From: Campylobacterota bacterium
GTDB lineage: Bacteria; Campylobacterota; Campylobacteria; Campylobacterales; SZUA-545
Length of the DNA stretch: 30,985 bases
Direction of reading: 5' to 3'
Assembly: GCA_003561815.1 (NCBI GenBank)
Contig: PWVP01000021.1
Span: 1-30,985, forward strand
Shown here: one piece after another, positions 23,119-30,310 of the stretch
Layout of the letters: every line of letters starts with the position of its first letter
Numbering within the stretch: the first letter of the stretch is position 1
Notes under the pieces: model-generated
The model's input: the letters and a program-made list of their open reading frames with translations, nothing else
Database searches by the model: none
Told to the model about the DNA's origin: nothing
Program-made: the position numbers and the translations under genes

Positions 23119-23943
23119 TTGAACCGGCTCTTTGTGGCGCGCAAGCCCCCCTTTATCAGCTCCAACCGCTTTCTAGGCCAGCTCAAGCGGCGCTATGGCA
23201 TCAAAAGCGCCGGCTTTAGCGGTACGCTCGATCCCTTCGCCTGCGGCTGCCTGATTGTCGCCTTTGGCCAATACACCCGGCTCTTTCAGTATCTGGCCAA
23301 AAGCCCCAAACGCTACCGCGCGACGCTCTATCTGGGCGCACACAGCCAGAGTCTCGATCTGGAGCAAATCGAGTCCATCATGCCGGTTAACCCCCTCGAA
23401 ACCACTGCGATCAAAGCCGCCATGGCCACCCTCACCGGCGAACAGATGCAGGTGCCGCCACGCTTTAGCGCCCTGAAAATCAACGGCCGCCGCGCCTACA
23501 CACTGGCCCGATCGGGCGAAGCGTTTGAGATCAAGGCGCGTCCGGTGACGATTCACAGCCTGAGTCTACTGAGCTACTGCCACCCCTTTCTCACCTTTGA
23601 AGCCGAGGTGAGCGAGGGCACCTACATCCGCACCCTGGCAGCCGATCTGGCCGAAAAACTCGGCACCTTCGGTGCGCTGACCTATCTGGAGAGGCTCAGC
23701 GAAGGCAGGCTCCATGATGAAAACGAGCGCGCACTCGATCCGCTCAGCGTTATCGATCTGCCCCACAACCGCTACCGGGGCGATGAGGCGGATCTCTATC
23801 TGGGGCGCAAGCTCAAAGCCGCCGATTTTGAGCAGACTAAAGAGGGGGTCTACCTCATCGAAGCGGCAGCGTTTTTTGTCATTATCGAGATTATTGGCGA
23901 TCGGGGGCACTACCGTTTGGGGCGCATGCCCCGGGTGTGCTAA
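23119..23943 (+). CDS. truB: tRNA pseudouridine-55 synthase TruB
   Basis: TruB makes the pseudouridine at position 55 of the T loop of tRNA. The 274-residue protein begins at TTG (23119), 5 bases after uvrD, with the typical start NRLFVARKPPFISSN. The catalytic aspartate is Asp38 in the family motif GFSGTLDPFA. The RFSALKINGRRAYTLAR segment (near 115) and the GTYIRTLAADL segment (near 168) are also family motifs. In Campylobacter, csrA lies between truB and ispE; here only 10 bases separate the truB stop and the ispE start. Confidence 0.95.
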   Translation: MNRLFVARKPPFISSNRFLGQLKRRYGIKSAGFSGTLDPFACGCLIVAFGQYTRLFQYLAKSPKRYRATLYLGAHSQSLDLEQIESIMPVNPLETTAIKAAMATLTGEQMQVPPRFSALKINGRRAYTLARSGEAFEIKARPVTIHSLSLLSYCHPFLTFEAEVSEGTYIRTLAADLAEKLGTFGALTYLERLSEGRLHDENERALDPLSVIDLPHNRYRGDEADLYLGRKLKAADFEQTKEGVYLIEAAAFFVIIEIIGDRGHYRLGRMPRVC

Positions 23944-23953
23944 AATCCGCGCC

Positions 23954-24739
23954 ATGAAACACCCTGTCTATACCGCCCCGGCCAAAATCAATATCTTTCT
24001 CAAGATCACCGGGCGGCGCGAGGATGGCTACCACCTGATCGCCTCACGGTTTGTGCGCCACGAGGCGCTGAGCGATAAGATGTGGTTTGAGAAGGGCGAT
24101 GGCAAAAACTTCGAGGTGGTGGGGGAGTTTAACTGTCCGCCACAGGAGAACACCATCATGAAGGCCTACCGCGCACTGATGCACCACCACCCCGATCCGA
24201 AGATCGCTGCTTTTTGTAAGCTGCACAAGGTGATGGTCTATAAGCAGATCCCCGCCGGTAGCGGTATGGGGGGTGGCAGCTCCAACGCGGCCACCTTTTT
24301 AAAGATGATCAACGAATCGGCCGGGCTCAATCTGCCCACCGCCACCCTGATGCGAATCGGCGCGGAGGTGGGGGCGGATGTGCCCTTTTTTATCAGCGGA
24401 CACAAAAGCGCCAATGTCACCGGTATCGGCGAGATGGTGATGGGGTTTAAAGAGCCCGCGATCGTGCTAGAGAGCTTCACTCCGCCGATCCAGTGCGAGA
24501 CGGCGCGGGTCTTTCGCGCCTACCGCCAGCACTTTAGCCACAAGGTCGAAAAGAGCCGCGCTCTGGCTAAAGAGCTGCTACCCATGACAAGCCGTGAAAT
24601 CCTCGCGCGCTTTAGCCCGGAGGTGCTCAACGATCTCTACAAGCCGGCCCTTAAGAGCTACCCCGAGCTGCATGAGCACGCAGGCCAGGGGCGCTTTTTT
24701 AGCGGTAGTGGCAGCACCTTTTTCAAGGAGGTGGCATGA
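23954..24739 (+). CDS. ispE: 4-diphosphocytidyl-2-C-methyl-D-erythritol kinase
   Basis: IspE phosphorylates the cytidine-diphosphate methylerythritol intermediate in the non-mevalonate isoprenoid pathway. The 261-residue protein belongs to the GHMP kinases: the motif APAKINIFLKI at 8-18, the ATP loop PAGSGMGGGSSNAA at about 100-113 and GSGSTFF near the C-terminus. The Leu usual before GGGSS is Met here, a mild change. A longer open frame starts at 23714 inside truB, but homology begins at the ATG at 23954. Its stop overlaps the smpB start by 4 bases (ATGA). Confidence 0.95.
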   Translation: MKHPVYTAPAKINIFLKITGRREDGYHLIASRFVRHEALSDKMWFEKGDGKNFEVVGEFNCPPQENTIMKAYRALMHHHPDPKIAAFCKLHKVMVYKQIPAGSGMGGGSSNAATFLKMINESAGLNLPTATLMRIGAEVGADVPFFISGHKSANVTGIGEMVMGFKEPAIVLESFTPPIQCETARVFRAYRQHFSHKVEKSRALAKELLPMTSREILARFSPEVLNDLYKPALKSYPELHEHAGQGRFFSGSGSTFFKEVA

Positions 24740-25197
24740 GTCGCACCCAGCCTACGATCGAGAACCGAAAGGCGCGGCACGACTATGAGATCCTCGAAAC
24801 CTACGAAGCGGGGATCGAGCTGGTGGGCAGCGAGGTGAAATCCATCCGCGCCGGTAAGGCCAGCATCAAAGAGGCCTTTGCGCGGGTGGTTAAAGATCGG
24901 GAGGTGTGGCTTTTTGGGATGCATATCGCCCGGTATGAGAACACCGACCCCCGGCTCGCCCCCGATGAGCGGCGCAATCGACGGCTGCTGCTGCACAAAA
25001 GAGAGATCCTAAAGCTCGCAGAGAAGATTAAGCTCCAGGGGCTCACCCTCGTACCGCTCAAAGTCTACTTCAACGCCCGAAACCGCGCCAAAGTCCGTCT
25101 GGGTCTGGCCAAAGGTAAAAAGCACCACGACAAGCGCCACACCCTAAAAGAGCGGGATGTGAAGCGGGAGATGGATCGGGCTATCAAGCGGGGCTAG
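24736..25197 (+). CDS. smpB: SsrA-binding protein SmpB
   Basis: SmpB carries tmRNA to stalled ribosomes, where trans-translation tags the unfinished protein for proteolysis. The 153-residue protein has the standard features: ARHDYEILETYEAGIELVG near the start, KSIRAGKASIKEAF near 35, LLLHKREI near 86, and the C-terminal GLAKGKKHHDKR segment followed by the basic tail KREMDRAIKRG. It overlaps ispE by 4 bases and its stop codon abuts the comF start codon. The candidate SspB-like protein about 5 kb upstream would act in the same quality-control pathway. Confidence 0.96.
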   Translation: MSRTQPTIENRKARHDYEILETYEAGIELVGSEVKSIRAGKASIKEAFARVVKDREVWLFGMHIARYENTDPRLAPDERRNRRLLLHKREILKLAEKIKLQGLTLVPLKVYFNARNRAKVRLGLAKGKKHHDKRHTLKERDVKREMDRAIKRG

Positions 25198-25773
25198 ATG
25201 CGGTGTCTGCTCTGTGAACGGCTTAGCCTCGCTTACCTCTGTCGCTTCTGTCGCGATCGGCTGCTGGCGCCACAACCCGCCCACCGCACGCTCAGTGGCG
25301 AGCTGACCGTCTTTAGTTTCTACGGCTATGAGAGTATCGAGCCGCTTTTGCAGGCGAAGTACCACCCCTTTGGCTGCCGGGTGCTGCGCCACCTCGCCCG
25401 CGCCAGCCTGCGCCCCTTCTTTCGCGATCTCTCTTTGGAGCACCCGACAGCACTGATCGCGATTGATGATCGCCCCGGTGAGCACTTCAGCCATACGGCG
25501 GTGCTGGCCCGCCACGCCCGGTCCCGCCATCTGCCCTACCCGCCCGGTCGCCTTCTGGCACAAAGCCGGGTGCGCTACGCCGGACGGGATCTCGCCTTTC
25601 GCAAAGCCCATCCGCGCAACTTCACCCTGCGCCCCTTTAAAGAGTCCAGCGCCCTTCTGATCGATGATGTGATCACCACCGGATCGACCCTAAAAGAGGC
25701 AGCCGGTCTCTTAGAAAAGCATCAAAAAACAGTGCTCTTTGCGGTGGTGCTCGCCGATGCGGATCGCGCTTAA
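25198..25773 (+). CDS. ComF family phosphoribosyltransferase-like protein
   Basis: The 191-residue protein has an N-terminal zinc ribbon (Cys3, Cys6, Cys15, Cys18) and a type I phosphoribosyltransferase domain with the PRPP loop LLIDDVITTGSTL at about 154-166. This is the layout of ComF/GntX proteins, known from DNA uptake in naturally competent bacteria such as Helicobacter and Haemophilus. Whether this organism is competent cannot be told here. It starts directly after the smpB stop (TAG ATG), so it is likely the last gene of the uvrD operon. Confidence 0.92.
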   Translation: MRCLLCERLSLAYLCRFCRDRLLAPQPAHRTLSGELTVFSFYGYESIEPLLQAKYHPFGCRVLRHLARASLRPFFRDLSLEHPTALIAIDDRPGEHFSHTAVLARHARSRHLPYPPGRLLAQSRVRYAGRDLAFRKAHPRNFTLRPFKESSALLIDDVITTGSTLKEAAGLLEKHQKTVLFAVVLADADRA

Positions 25774-25848
25774 GCGTGTGCACTTTACAATCAAGCCACA
25801 GGAGCGACGAGTCGCCACACCCGATAGTCCGTCAAGGGAGATTTTCAA

Positions 25849-27192
25849 ATGAAAGAGCGAGGCTTTACCCGTATCGGCTTTATTCTCGCCGCGGCCGGTT
25901 CGGCGGTGGGGCTGGGCAACATCTGGAAGTTTCCCTATGTGACCGGCGAGTATGGGGGCGGGGCCTTCGTGCTCATCTATCTGGCCACGCTGGCGCTGGT
26001 GGGGCTGCCGCTGCTACTAGCGGAGATGACCACCGGGAGCCTGAGCCGTAAAGAACCGGTGAGCGCCTATGAGGATCTCTCCCCGGAGGGCAAACGGTAC
26101 TGGCGCTTTGCGGGGCTGAAGCTCTTTACCGGCTTTTTGATCCTCACCTTCTACACTGTGGTGATCGGCTGGATCTTTTACTACCTCTTTATCAGCCTGA
26201 CCCACCTGCCCGCCACCCCCGAAGAGGCGACGGCGCTCTTTATGGGGATGCTCCAGGAGGACGCCTCGACGCAGATCTTCTTCCACGCCATGGCGATGCT
26301 GATTATCGGTGCGATCGTCTATCGGGGCGTTAAGGCCGGCATCGAGCGGATCAATCTGGTTTTGATGCCCGCGCTGATCGGGCTACTGCTCTTTCTCTTT
26401 TTCTACGCGATGGGGCTGGAGGCGTTTGGCGAAGCGGTCGCCTTTATGTTTGCCGCCGACTTTAGCCGGCTGAGCGGCGAAGCGGTGATGGTGGCGGTGG
26501 GACAGGCCTTTTTCAGCCTCTCGATCGGCATGGCGGTGCTGATGACCTACGGCGCTTTCGTGGATAAAAAGACCCGTCTGCCCGGTGCGGCGCTGACGGT
26601 GGGGGCGATGGATACGGCGATCGCGCTGATAGCGGGGGTGGTGATCTTTGCCTTCCTCTTTCAGCTGGGTATGGAGCCGGCCCAGAGTGTCGGCATGGCC
26701 TTCATCTCCCTGCCGGCGGCCTTTTATCAGTTTGGCGCAGCGGGCCATCTGCTGGCGGCGGTCTTTTTCCTCGCCCTCGCCTTTGCCGGTATCACCTCGG
26801 CCATCTCCATCCTCGAACCCAGCGTGGCGCACCTGAACCAGCGCTACCGGATGAACCGCGCCAAAGCCACTTGGGGGACAGTGCTGGTGGCCTACCTGCT
26901 CGGGCTTTTGGTGCTGCTCTCCAACCTTAAAGGGTTTGAGTGGCTCAGCCTGGGTGAGCGCAACCTCTTTAGCTGGTTTGACTTCCTCACCGCGGCGGTC
27001 TTTTTGCCGCTAGGGGGGCTTTTAATGGCGATCTTTGTGGGGTTTATCACCGATCGCGAGCGCTACTTTCACCAGCTGCATGAGCACGGCTTGAGCCGAT
27101 CGGCGTTTAATCTCTGGATCGCCGCGCTGCGCTATATGGTGCCGCTGGGTGTGGTGGGGGCCATCGCGGCGAAGGTGTTGGGGCTGATCTAG
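25849..27192 (+). CDS. Sodium-dependent symporter of the NSS/SNF family
   Basis: The 447-residue protein has about 11 membrane helices. The first holds the family motif AAAGSAVGLGNIWKFPY (14-30), which forms the sodium and substrate site. Members of this family in bacteria import amino acids with sodium (as LeuT does) or tryptophan and tyrosine; the substrate cannot be read here. A ribosome site AAGGGAG lies before the ATG. The 75-base gap upstream contains TACAAT at 25790-25795, a possible -10 box. The 3' end overlaps the convergent trpS by 4 bases. Confidence 0.94.
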   Translation: MKERGFTRIGFILAAAGSAVGLGNIWKFPYVTGEYGGGAFVLIYLATLALVGLPLLLAEMTTGSLSRKEPVSAYEDLSPEGKRYWRFAGLKLFTGFLILTFYTVVIGWIFYYLFISLTHLPATPEEATALFMGMLQEDASTQIFFHAMAMLIIGAIVYRGVKAGIERINLVLMPALIGLLLFLFFYAMGLEAFGEAVAFMFAADFSRLSGEAVMVAVGQAFFSLSIGMAVLMTYGAFVDKKTRLPGAALTVGAMDTAIALIAGVVIFAFLFQLGMEPAQSVGMAFISLPAAFYQFGAAGHLLAAVFFLALAFAGITSAISILEPSVAHLNQRYRMNRAKATWGTVLVAYLLGLLVLLSNLKGFEWLSLGERNLFSWFDFLTAAVFLPLGGLLMAIFVGFITDRERYFHQLHEHGLSRSAFNLWIAALRYMVPLGVVGAIAAKVLGLI

Positions 27193-28154
27193 TAGCTCAA
27201 GCCCGTGGCCTGACGGATCTGGGCCATCTTCGCTGCGGCCACGGTGCGGGCTTTTTCGGCGCCGCTTTTAAGGATGCGGCGCACCCGATCCGGATCGGCC
27301 ATCAGCGCTTCGCGTCTTTCTCGCGCCTCTTTAAAATACGCCAAGATCAGATCGGCTAGATAGGCTTTAAAGTGGCCGTGCCCCTCGCCCCCCTTTTCGT
27401 AACGCGCCTGCAGATCCCTTTGACCCGCCTCATCAAGAAAGAGCTTGCAAAGCGAGTAGACATGGCAGGTGCGCCACTCTTTGGGATCTTCGAGCGCCAC
27501 CGGCTCGGTGATGATCTGGGCGATCTTCTTTTTGAGCGGTTTGTACTCTAAAAAGATCTCGATGGTGTTTTGATAGCTTTTGCTCATCTTCGCCCCGTCG
27601 ATGCCGGGCACCACCGCCACACTCTCTTCGACCTGAAATTCGGGGATTTTGAGCAGGTTGCCATACGCATTGTTAAACTTGATGGCGATATCGCGAGCGA
27701 TCTCCACATGCTGGATCTGATCTTTGCCCACCGGCACAATCTCGGCATCCATCAGTAAAATATCCGCCGCCATCAGCACCGGATAGCTAAAAAGTCCGTG
27801 GTGCGGGCTAAACCCTTTGGCCACTTTGTCTTTATAGCTGTGTGCGCGTTCGAGTAGCCCCATGGGGGTGTGGTGGCTGAGCACCCAGTAGAGTTCGAGC
27901 ACCTCGGGCACATCCGACTGCACCCAAAAGGTGGCCTTCTGCGGATCGATACCAAGAGCGAGCAGATCGATCACCGCCTGCAGGGTGCCCCCGGCGAGTT
28001 TCGGCCCGTCGTAAACGCTGGTCATCGCGTGGTAGTTGACGATAAAGCCAAACACCTCATGCTCTTTTTGGGCCGCTAAGAGCTGGCGAATCATGCCGAA
28101 GTAGTTGCCGATATGAAAATCCCCGGAGGGCTGTATGCCTGAGAGATAGCGCAT
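27189..28154 (-). CDS. trpS: Tryptophanyl-tRNA synthetase
   Basis: TrpRS attaches tryptophan to its tRNA. The 321-residue protein is of normal length for the bacterial enzyme. The class I motif HIGN lies at 14-17 (within SGIQPSGDFHIGNYFG) and KMSKS near residue 190. The family start MRYLSGIQPSG indicates the ATG at 28154; the longer frame to 28211 overlaps the preceding gene. An AAGGA box lies about 10 bases upstream. It follows the GspF-like gene after 23 bases, so the two are probably co-transcribed, and ends against the symporter gene with a 4-base overlap. Confidence 0.97.
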   Translation of the reverse strand: MRYLSGIQPSGDFHIGNYFGMIRQLLAAQKEHEVFGFIVNYHAMTSVYDGPKLAGGTLQAVIDLLALGIDPQKATFWVQSDVPEVLELYWVLSHHTPMGLLERAHSYKDKVAKGFSPHHGLFSYPVLMAADILLMDAEIVPVGKDQIQHVEIARDIAIKFNNAYGNLLKIPEFQVEESVAVVPGIDGAKMSKSYQNTIEIFLEYKPLKKKIAQIITEPVALEDPKEWRTCHVYSLCKLFLDEAGQRDLQARYEKGGEGHGHFKAYLADLILAYFKEARERREALMADPDRVRRILKSGAEKARTVAAAKMAQIRQATGLSY

Positions 28155-28177
28155 CGTATAAAAATCCTTGAGTTGGT

Positions 28178-29416
28178 TTAGCGACCCATGGCAGCGCTGG
28201 AGATGTCCCACATGGGCAGAAAGATCCCCAGCGCGATGAGCAGCACCAGCGCCGCGATCACCGCCATCAAGATGGGCTCAAGCAGCGCAGAGAAGTTATC
28301 CACCAGCTGATTAAAGCGCATCTTGTAGTAATCCGCAATCCGTCCGAGCATCGTGTCCAGCTCACCGCTGCTTTCACCGCTACGCACCATCTGGAGCACC
28401 ATCGGCTCGAAAAGTCCGGTCTCCTCCAGTGCAACCGAGAGGGATTTGCCCTGCTCGATCCCGCGGGCGGCGTCGGCAAGCTGCTGTTTGACATAGCTGT
28501 TTTCGATGGTGCCCCCTGCGGTCTCCATCGCCTCGGTCAGCGGGATGCCCGATCGGATCAGCTCGGAAAAGATCAGCATAAACCGGCCATAAAACCCCCG
28601 CTTCATCAGATCGCCCACCAAGTAGAGTTTGAGGATGTAGCGATCGAAATTTAAGCGCGCCACATAGCTGCGCTCGAGCAGTTTACGCACCCCCACATAC
28701 ACCCCAAAGAGCCCTGCCAAAATCCACAAACCGTAGTTAGAGAGCAGGTGCTCTGCGCCGATAAGAATCTGTGTCGGCACCGGCAGATCGGCCCCTAGGC
28801 GGCTAAAGATGGACTGGAATTTGGGCACCACGAGCAAAATCAGCACCACAAAAGCGGCCACCATCGCCCCCAGGCTGATCGCGGGCATCCGAACCGCCTT
28901 TTTAATCTTGGTGCGGTTATCGCGCAGCTCTTCAAGGATATCGGCGAGCTTAAGCATCGACTCAGCCAGGGTGCCGGTCTTTTCGCCCAGGGTGACCATC
29001 GCCATGGTGATGTGGCCCAGGGCCGCTTCGTGGCGCGAGAAGGATTGAGAGAGGCTCTGGCCCGCCTCCACATCCTCGATCGCCTGCTGCACGATGGCGC
29101 GCAGCCGCTTGTCCTCGGTGGAGGAGGCCGCCTCAAAAAGCGCGTCGCTCATCGAGATGCCCGCATTGAGCATCACGCCGATCTGGCGCACCACCACGGT
29201 GAGCTCCTGAACCGAAAGCGCGCGGCTACCCAAGCGCTCAAGCGCCCACTCCTTGAGCTGCTCTGCACGCACCGCCAGCGGCATGGCGCGCTCTTTGAGG
29301 CCGATGACCATCCCCGCCCCCTGCGCGATCCCCATCGCCTCCTGCTTCGTCTCGGCCAAGAGGTGGCGCACCTCCTTCTTGCCCCGCACAATCAGCTTCG
29401 CCTCAAAGTATTTCAT
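28178..29416 (-). CDS. Type II secretion / type IV pilus inner-membrane protein (GspF/PilC-like)
   Basis: The 412-residue protein has two repeated cytoplasmic GspF domains. Domain one is at about 70-190 (VRQIGVMLNAGISMSDALFEAA), followed by a membrane segment (LGAMVAAFVVLILLVVPKF, 187-205). A second membrane segment lies near 240-258, domain two at about 275-390 (FSELIRSGIPLTEAMETA), and a final helix near 380-402. Such proteins organise the inner-membrane platform for pseudopilus or pilus assembly. No other secretion or pilus gene is nearby, which is unusual; the partners must be elsewhere. It starts after an AT-rich gap and is followed by trpS after 23 bases. Confidence 0.92.
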   Translation of the reverse strand: MKYFEAKLIVRGKKEVRHLLAETKQEAMGIAQGAGMVIGLKERAMPLAVRAEQLKEWALERLGSRALSVQELTVVVRQIGVMLNAGISMSDALFEAASSTEDKRLRAIVQQAIEDVEAGQSLSQSFSRHEAALGHITMAMVTLGEKTGTLAESMLKLADILEELRDNRTKIKKAVRMPAISLGAMVAAFVVLILLVVPKFQSIFSRLGADLPVPTQILIGAEHLLSNYGLWILAGLFGVYVGVRKLLERSYVARLNFDRYILKLYLVGDLMKRGFYGRFMLIFSELIRSGIPLTEAMETAGGTIENSYVKQQLADAARGIEQGKSLSVALEETGLFEPMVLQMVRSGESSGELDTMLGRIADYYKMRFNQLVDNFSALLEPILMAVIAALVLLIALGIFLPMWDISSAAMGR

Positions 29417-29547
29417 GGGCTAAGTATAGCTTTGCCGGGGTGTAGATATAATAAAGCCACTTTCTAGGTACATGGTGAGTGTGCCAGCATGGCGTGGTGT
29501 CGCCACAGAACAATCGATGGTAAAATTTGCCCACAAGGATATGCACA
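29417..29547 (+). promoter_or_regulatory. Gap with possible promoters for the MntA-HepT pair
   Basis: The 131-base gap lies between two divergent genes. Rightward -10-like boxes are TATAAT (29447-29452) and TAAAAT (29521-29526); neither has a good -35 box. An imperfect hairpin TGGCG-TGGTGT-CGCCA lies at about 29490-29505, a possible operator site. No gene is seen in it. Confidence 0.35.
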
Positions 29548-29835
29548 ATGGATAAAGCTGCTGTTCTTAGCTTCCTAAAGTCCCACAAAGGTGAGCTTGC
29601 CCGCAGGTATGGCGTGCAAAAGATAGGGCTTTTCGGATCGTATGCGAAAGACGAACAGCGTGAACACAGTGACATCGATTTGGCAATAGAGGCGCACAAA
29701 AAGGACTTCTTCATCCGTGACGATCTGCGGGAGTATCTGGAAGAAAACCTCGGCGCACCGGTAGATGTGGGCTATATCGACAGCTTTCGAAGCTTCTACC
29801 GGGAACAGATCGAAAAAGAGATCATCTATGCCTAA
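29548..29835 (+). CDS. mntA: MntA-type nucleotidyltransferase antitoxin
   Basis: The 95-residue protein is a minimal nucleotidyltransferase. It has the exact motif GS-X10-D-X-D (Gly30-Ser31, Asp42, Asp44; FGSYAKDE then SDID), plus the third Asp73 in PVDVGYID. MntA proteins of the MntA-HepT class AMPylate a tyrosine of the HEPN toxin to silence it. Here all catalytic residues are kept, so the mechanism should work. The start at 29548 follows AAGGA with about 8 bases; the in-frame upstream TTG at 29527 lies in the promoter region. It overlaps the toxin gene by 8 bases, and GC content is lower than in the neighbours. Confidence 0.9.
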   Translation: MDKAAVLSFLKSHKGELARRYGVQKIGLFGSYAKDEQREHSDIDLAIEAHKKDFFIRDDLREYLEENLGAPVDVGYIDSFRSFYREQIEKEIIYA

Positions 29836-30310
29836 ACGATCTCGTGCCAGAAACATTGAGCTCTTTATCGTGGATATCTATTTGGCCGATTATCGCATTG
29901 GGGAGTACGCTAGCGCCATCAGTGATGCGGATGCATTCAGACAGGACAGCATGCGGTGGGATGCCACCATACGGCAGCTAGAGATCATTGGTGAGGCGCT
30001 GGGTAATATCTTGGAAGACGAACGCTTAGCCAACTTCGCTCCGGCCTACTTTCGCAAGGTAGTCAACTTTCGAAACGCGATCATTCATGGCTATTTCGGG
30101 ATCGACGAAACTGAGGTTTGGAGCGTAATCAAGCAGCATCTGCCCAACCTAATTGCCGATCTCTCAGAGCTTGTTGCCAGATGTGAGCTTGACATCAAAA
30201 AGGCGATAGCGCTAGAGACTACCGACCTGGAACGCCTGGGAGATAAGCGTGCCTGTGAATACCTAAAAAGTATAAACCCCGCGATCCGTGCCCAGGGCGA
30301 TAGCGCATGA
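29828..30310 (+). CDS. hepT: HepT-like HEPN ribonuclease toxin
   Basis: The 160-residue protein has the HEPN motif R-X4-H-X-Y: Arg82, His87 and Tyr89 in FRNAIIHGYF. This is the RNase site of HepT toxins, with the tyrosine that MntA modifies. The helical core (about 8-130) matches HEPN; the segment from about 130 to 160 (DLERLGDKRACEYLKS) extends beyond typical HepT proteins of about 110-140 residues, so it is an addition of unknown meaning. The start at 29828 overlaps mntA by 8 bases. The stop overlaps the next gene, a PglK-like flippase, by 4 bases (ATGA), so toxin and flippase may be translated together. Confidence 0.9.
   Translation: MPKRSRARNIELFIVDIYLADYRIGEYASAISDADAFRQDSMRWDATIRQLEIIGEALGNILEDERLANFAPAYFRKVVNFRNAIIHGYFGIDETEVWSVIKQHLPNLIADLSELVARCELDIKKAIALETTDLERLGDKRACEYLKSINPAIRAQGDSA

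Larger units (their letters stand above)
1138..26624. repeat. Dispersed HIP1-like octamer GCGATCGC
   Basis: At least 15 exact copies of GCGATCGC were found by reading the window. They begin at 1138, 1336, 3522, 4619, 4746, 6256, 6341, 6847, 7308, 8822, 14185, 18330, 21249, 21992 and 26617. They lie almost entirely within coding sequences. For a composition near 58 percent GC about one copy would be expected in this length. The same palindrome is known as HIP1 from cyanobacteria. The related CGATCG and GATCG strings are also very common. Confidence 0.75.

Noticed and set aside
23714..23953. A longer N-terminus for IspE starting inside truB
   Set aside because: The extra 80 codons are an out-of-frame reading of truB. 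The family start APAKIN follows the ATG at 23954 directly.
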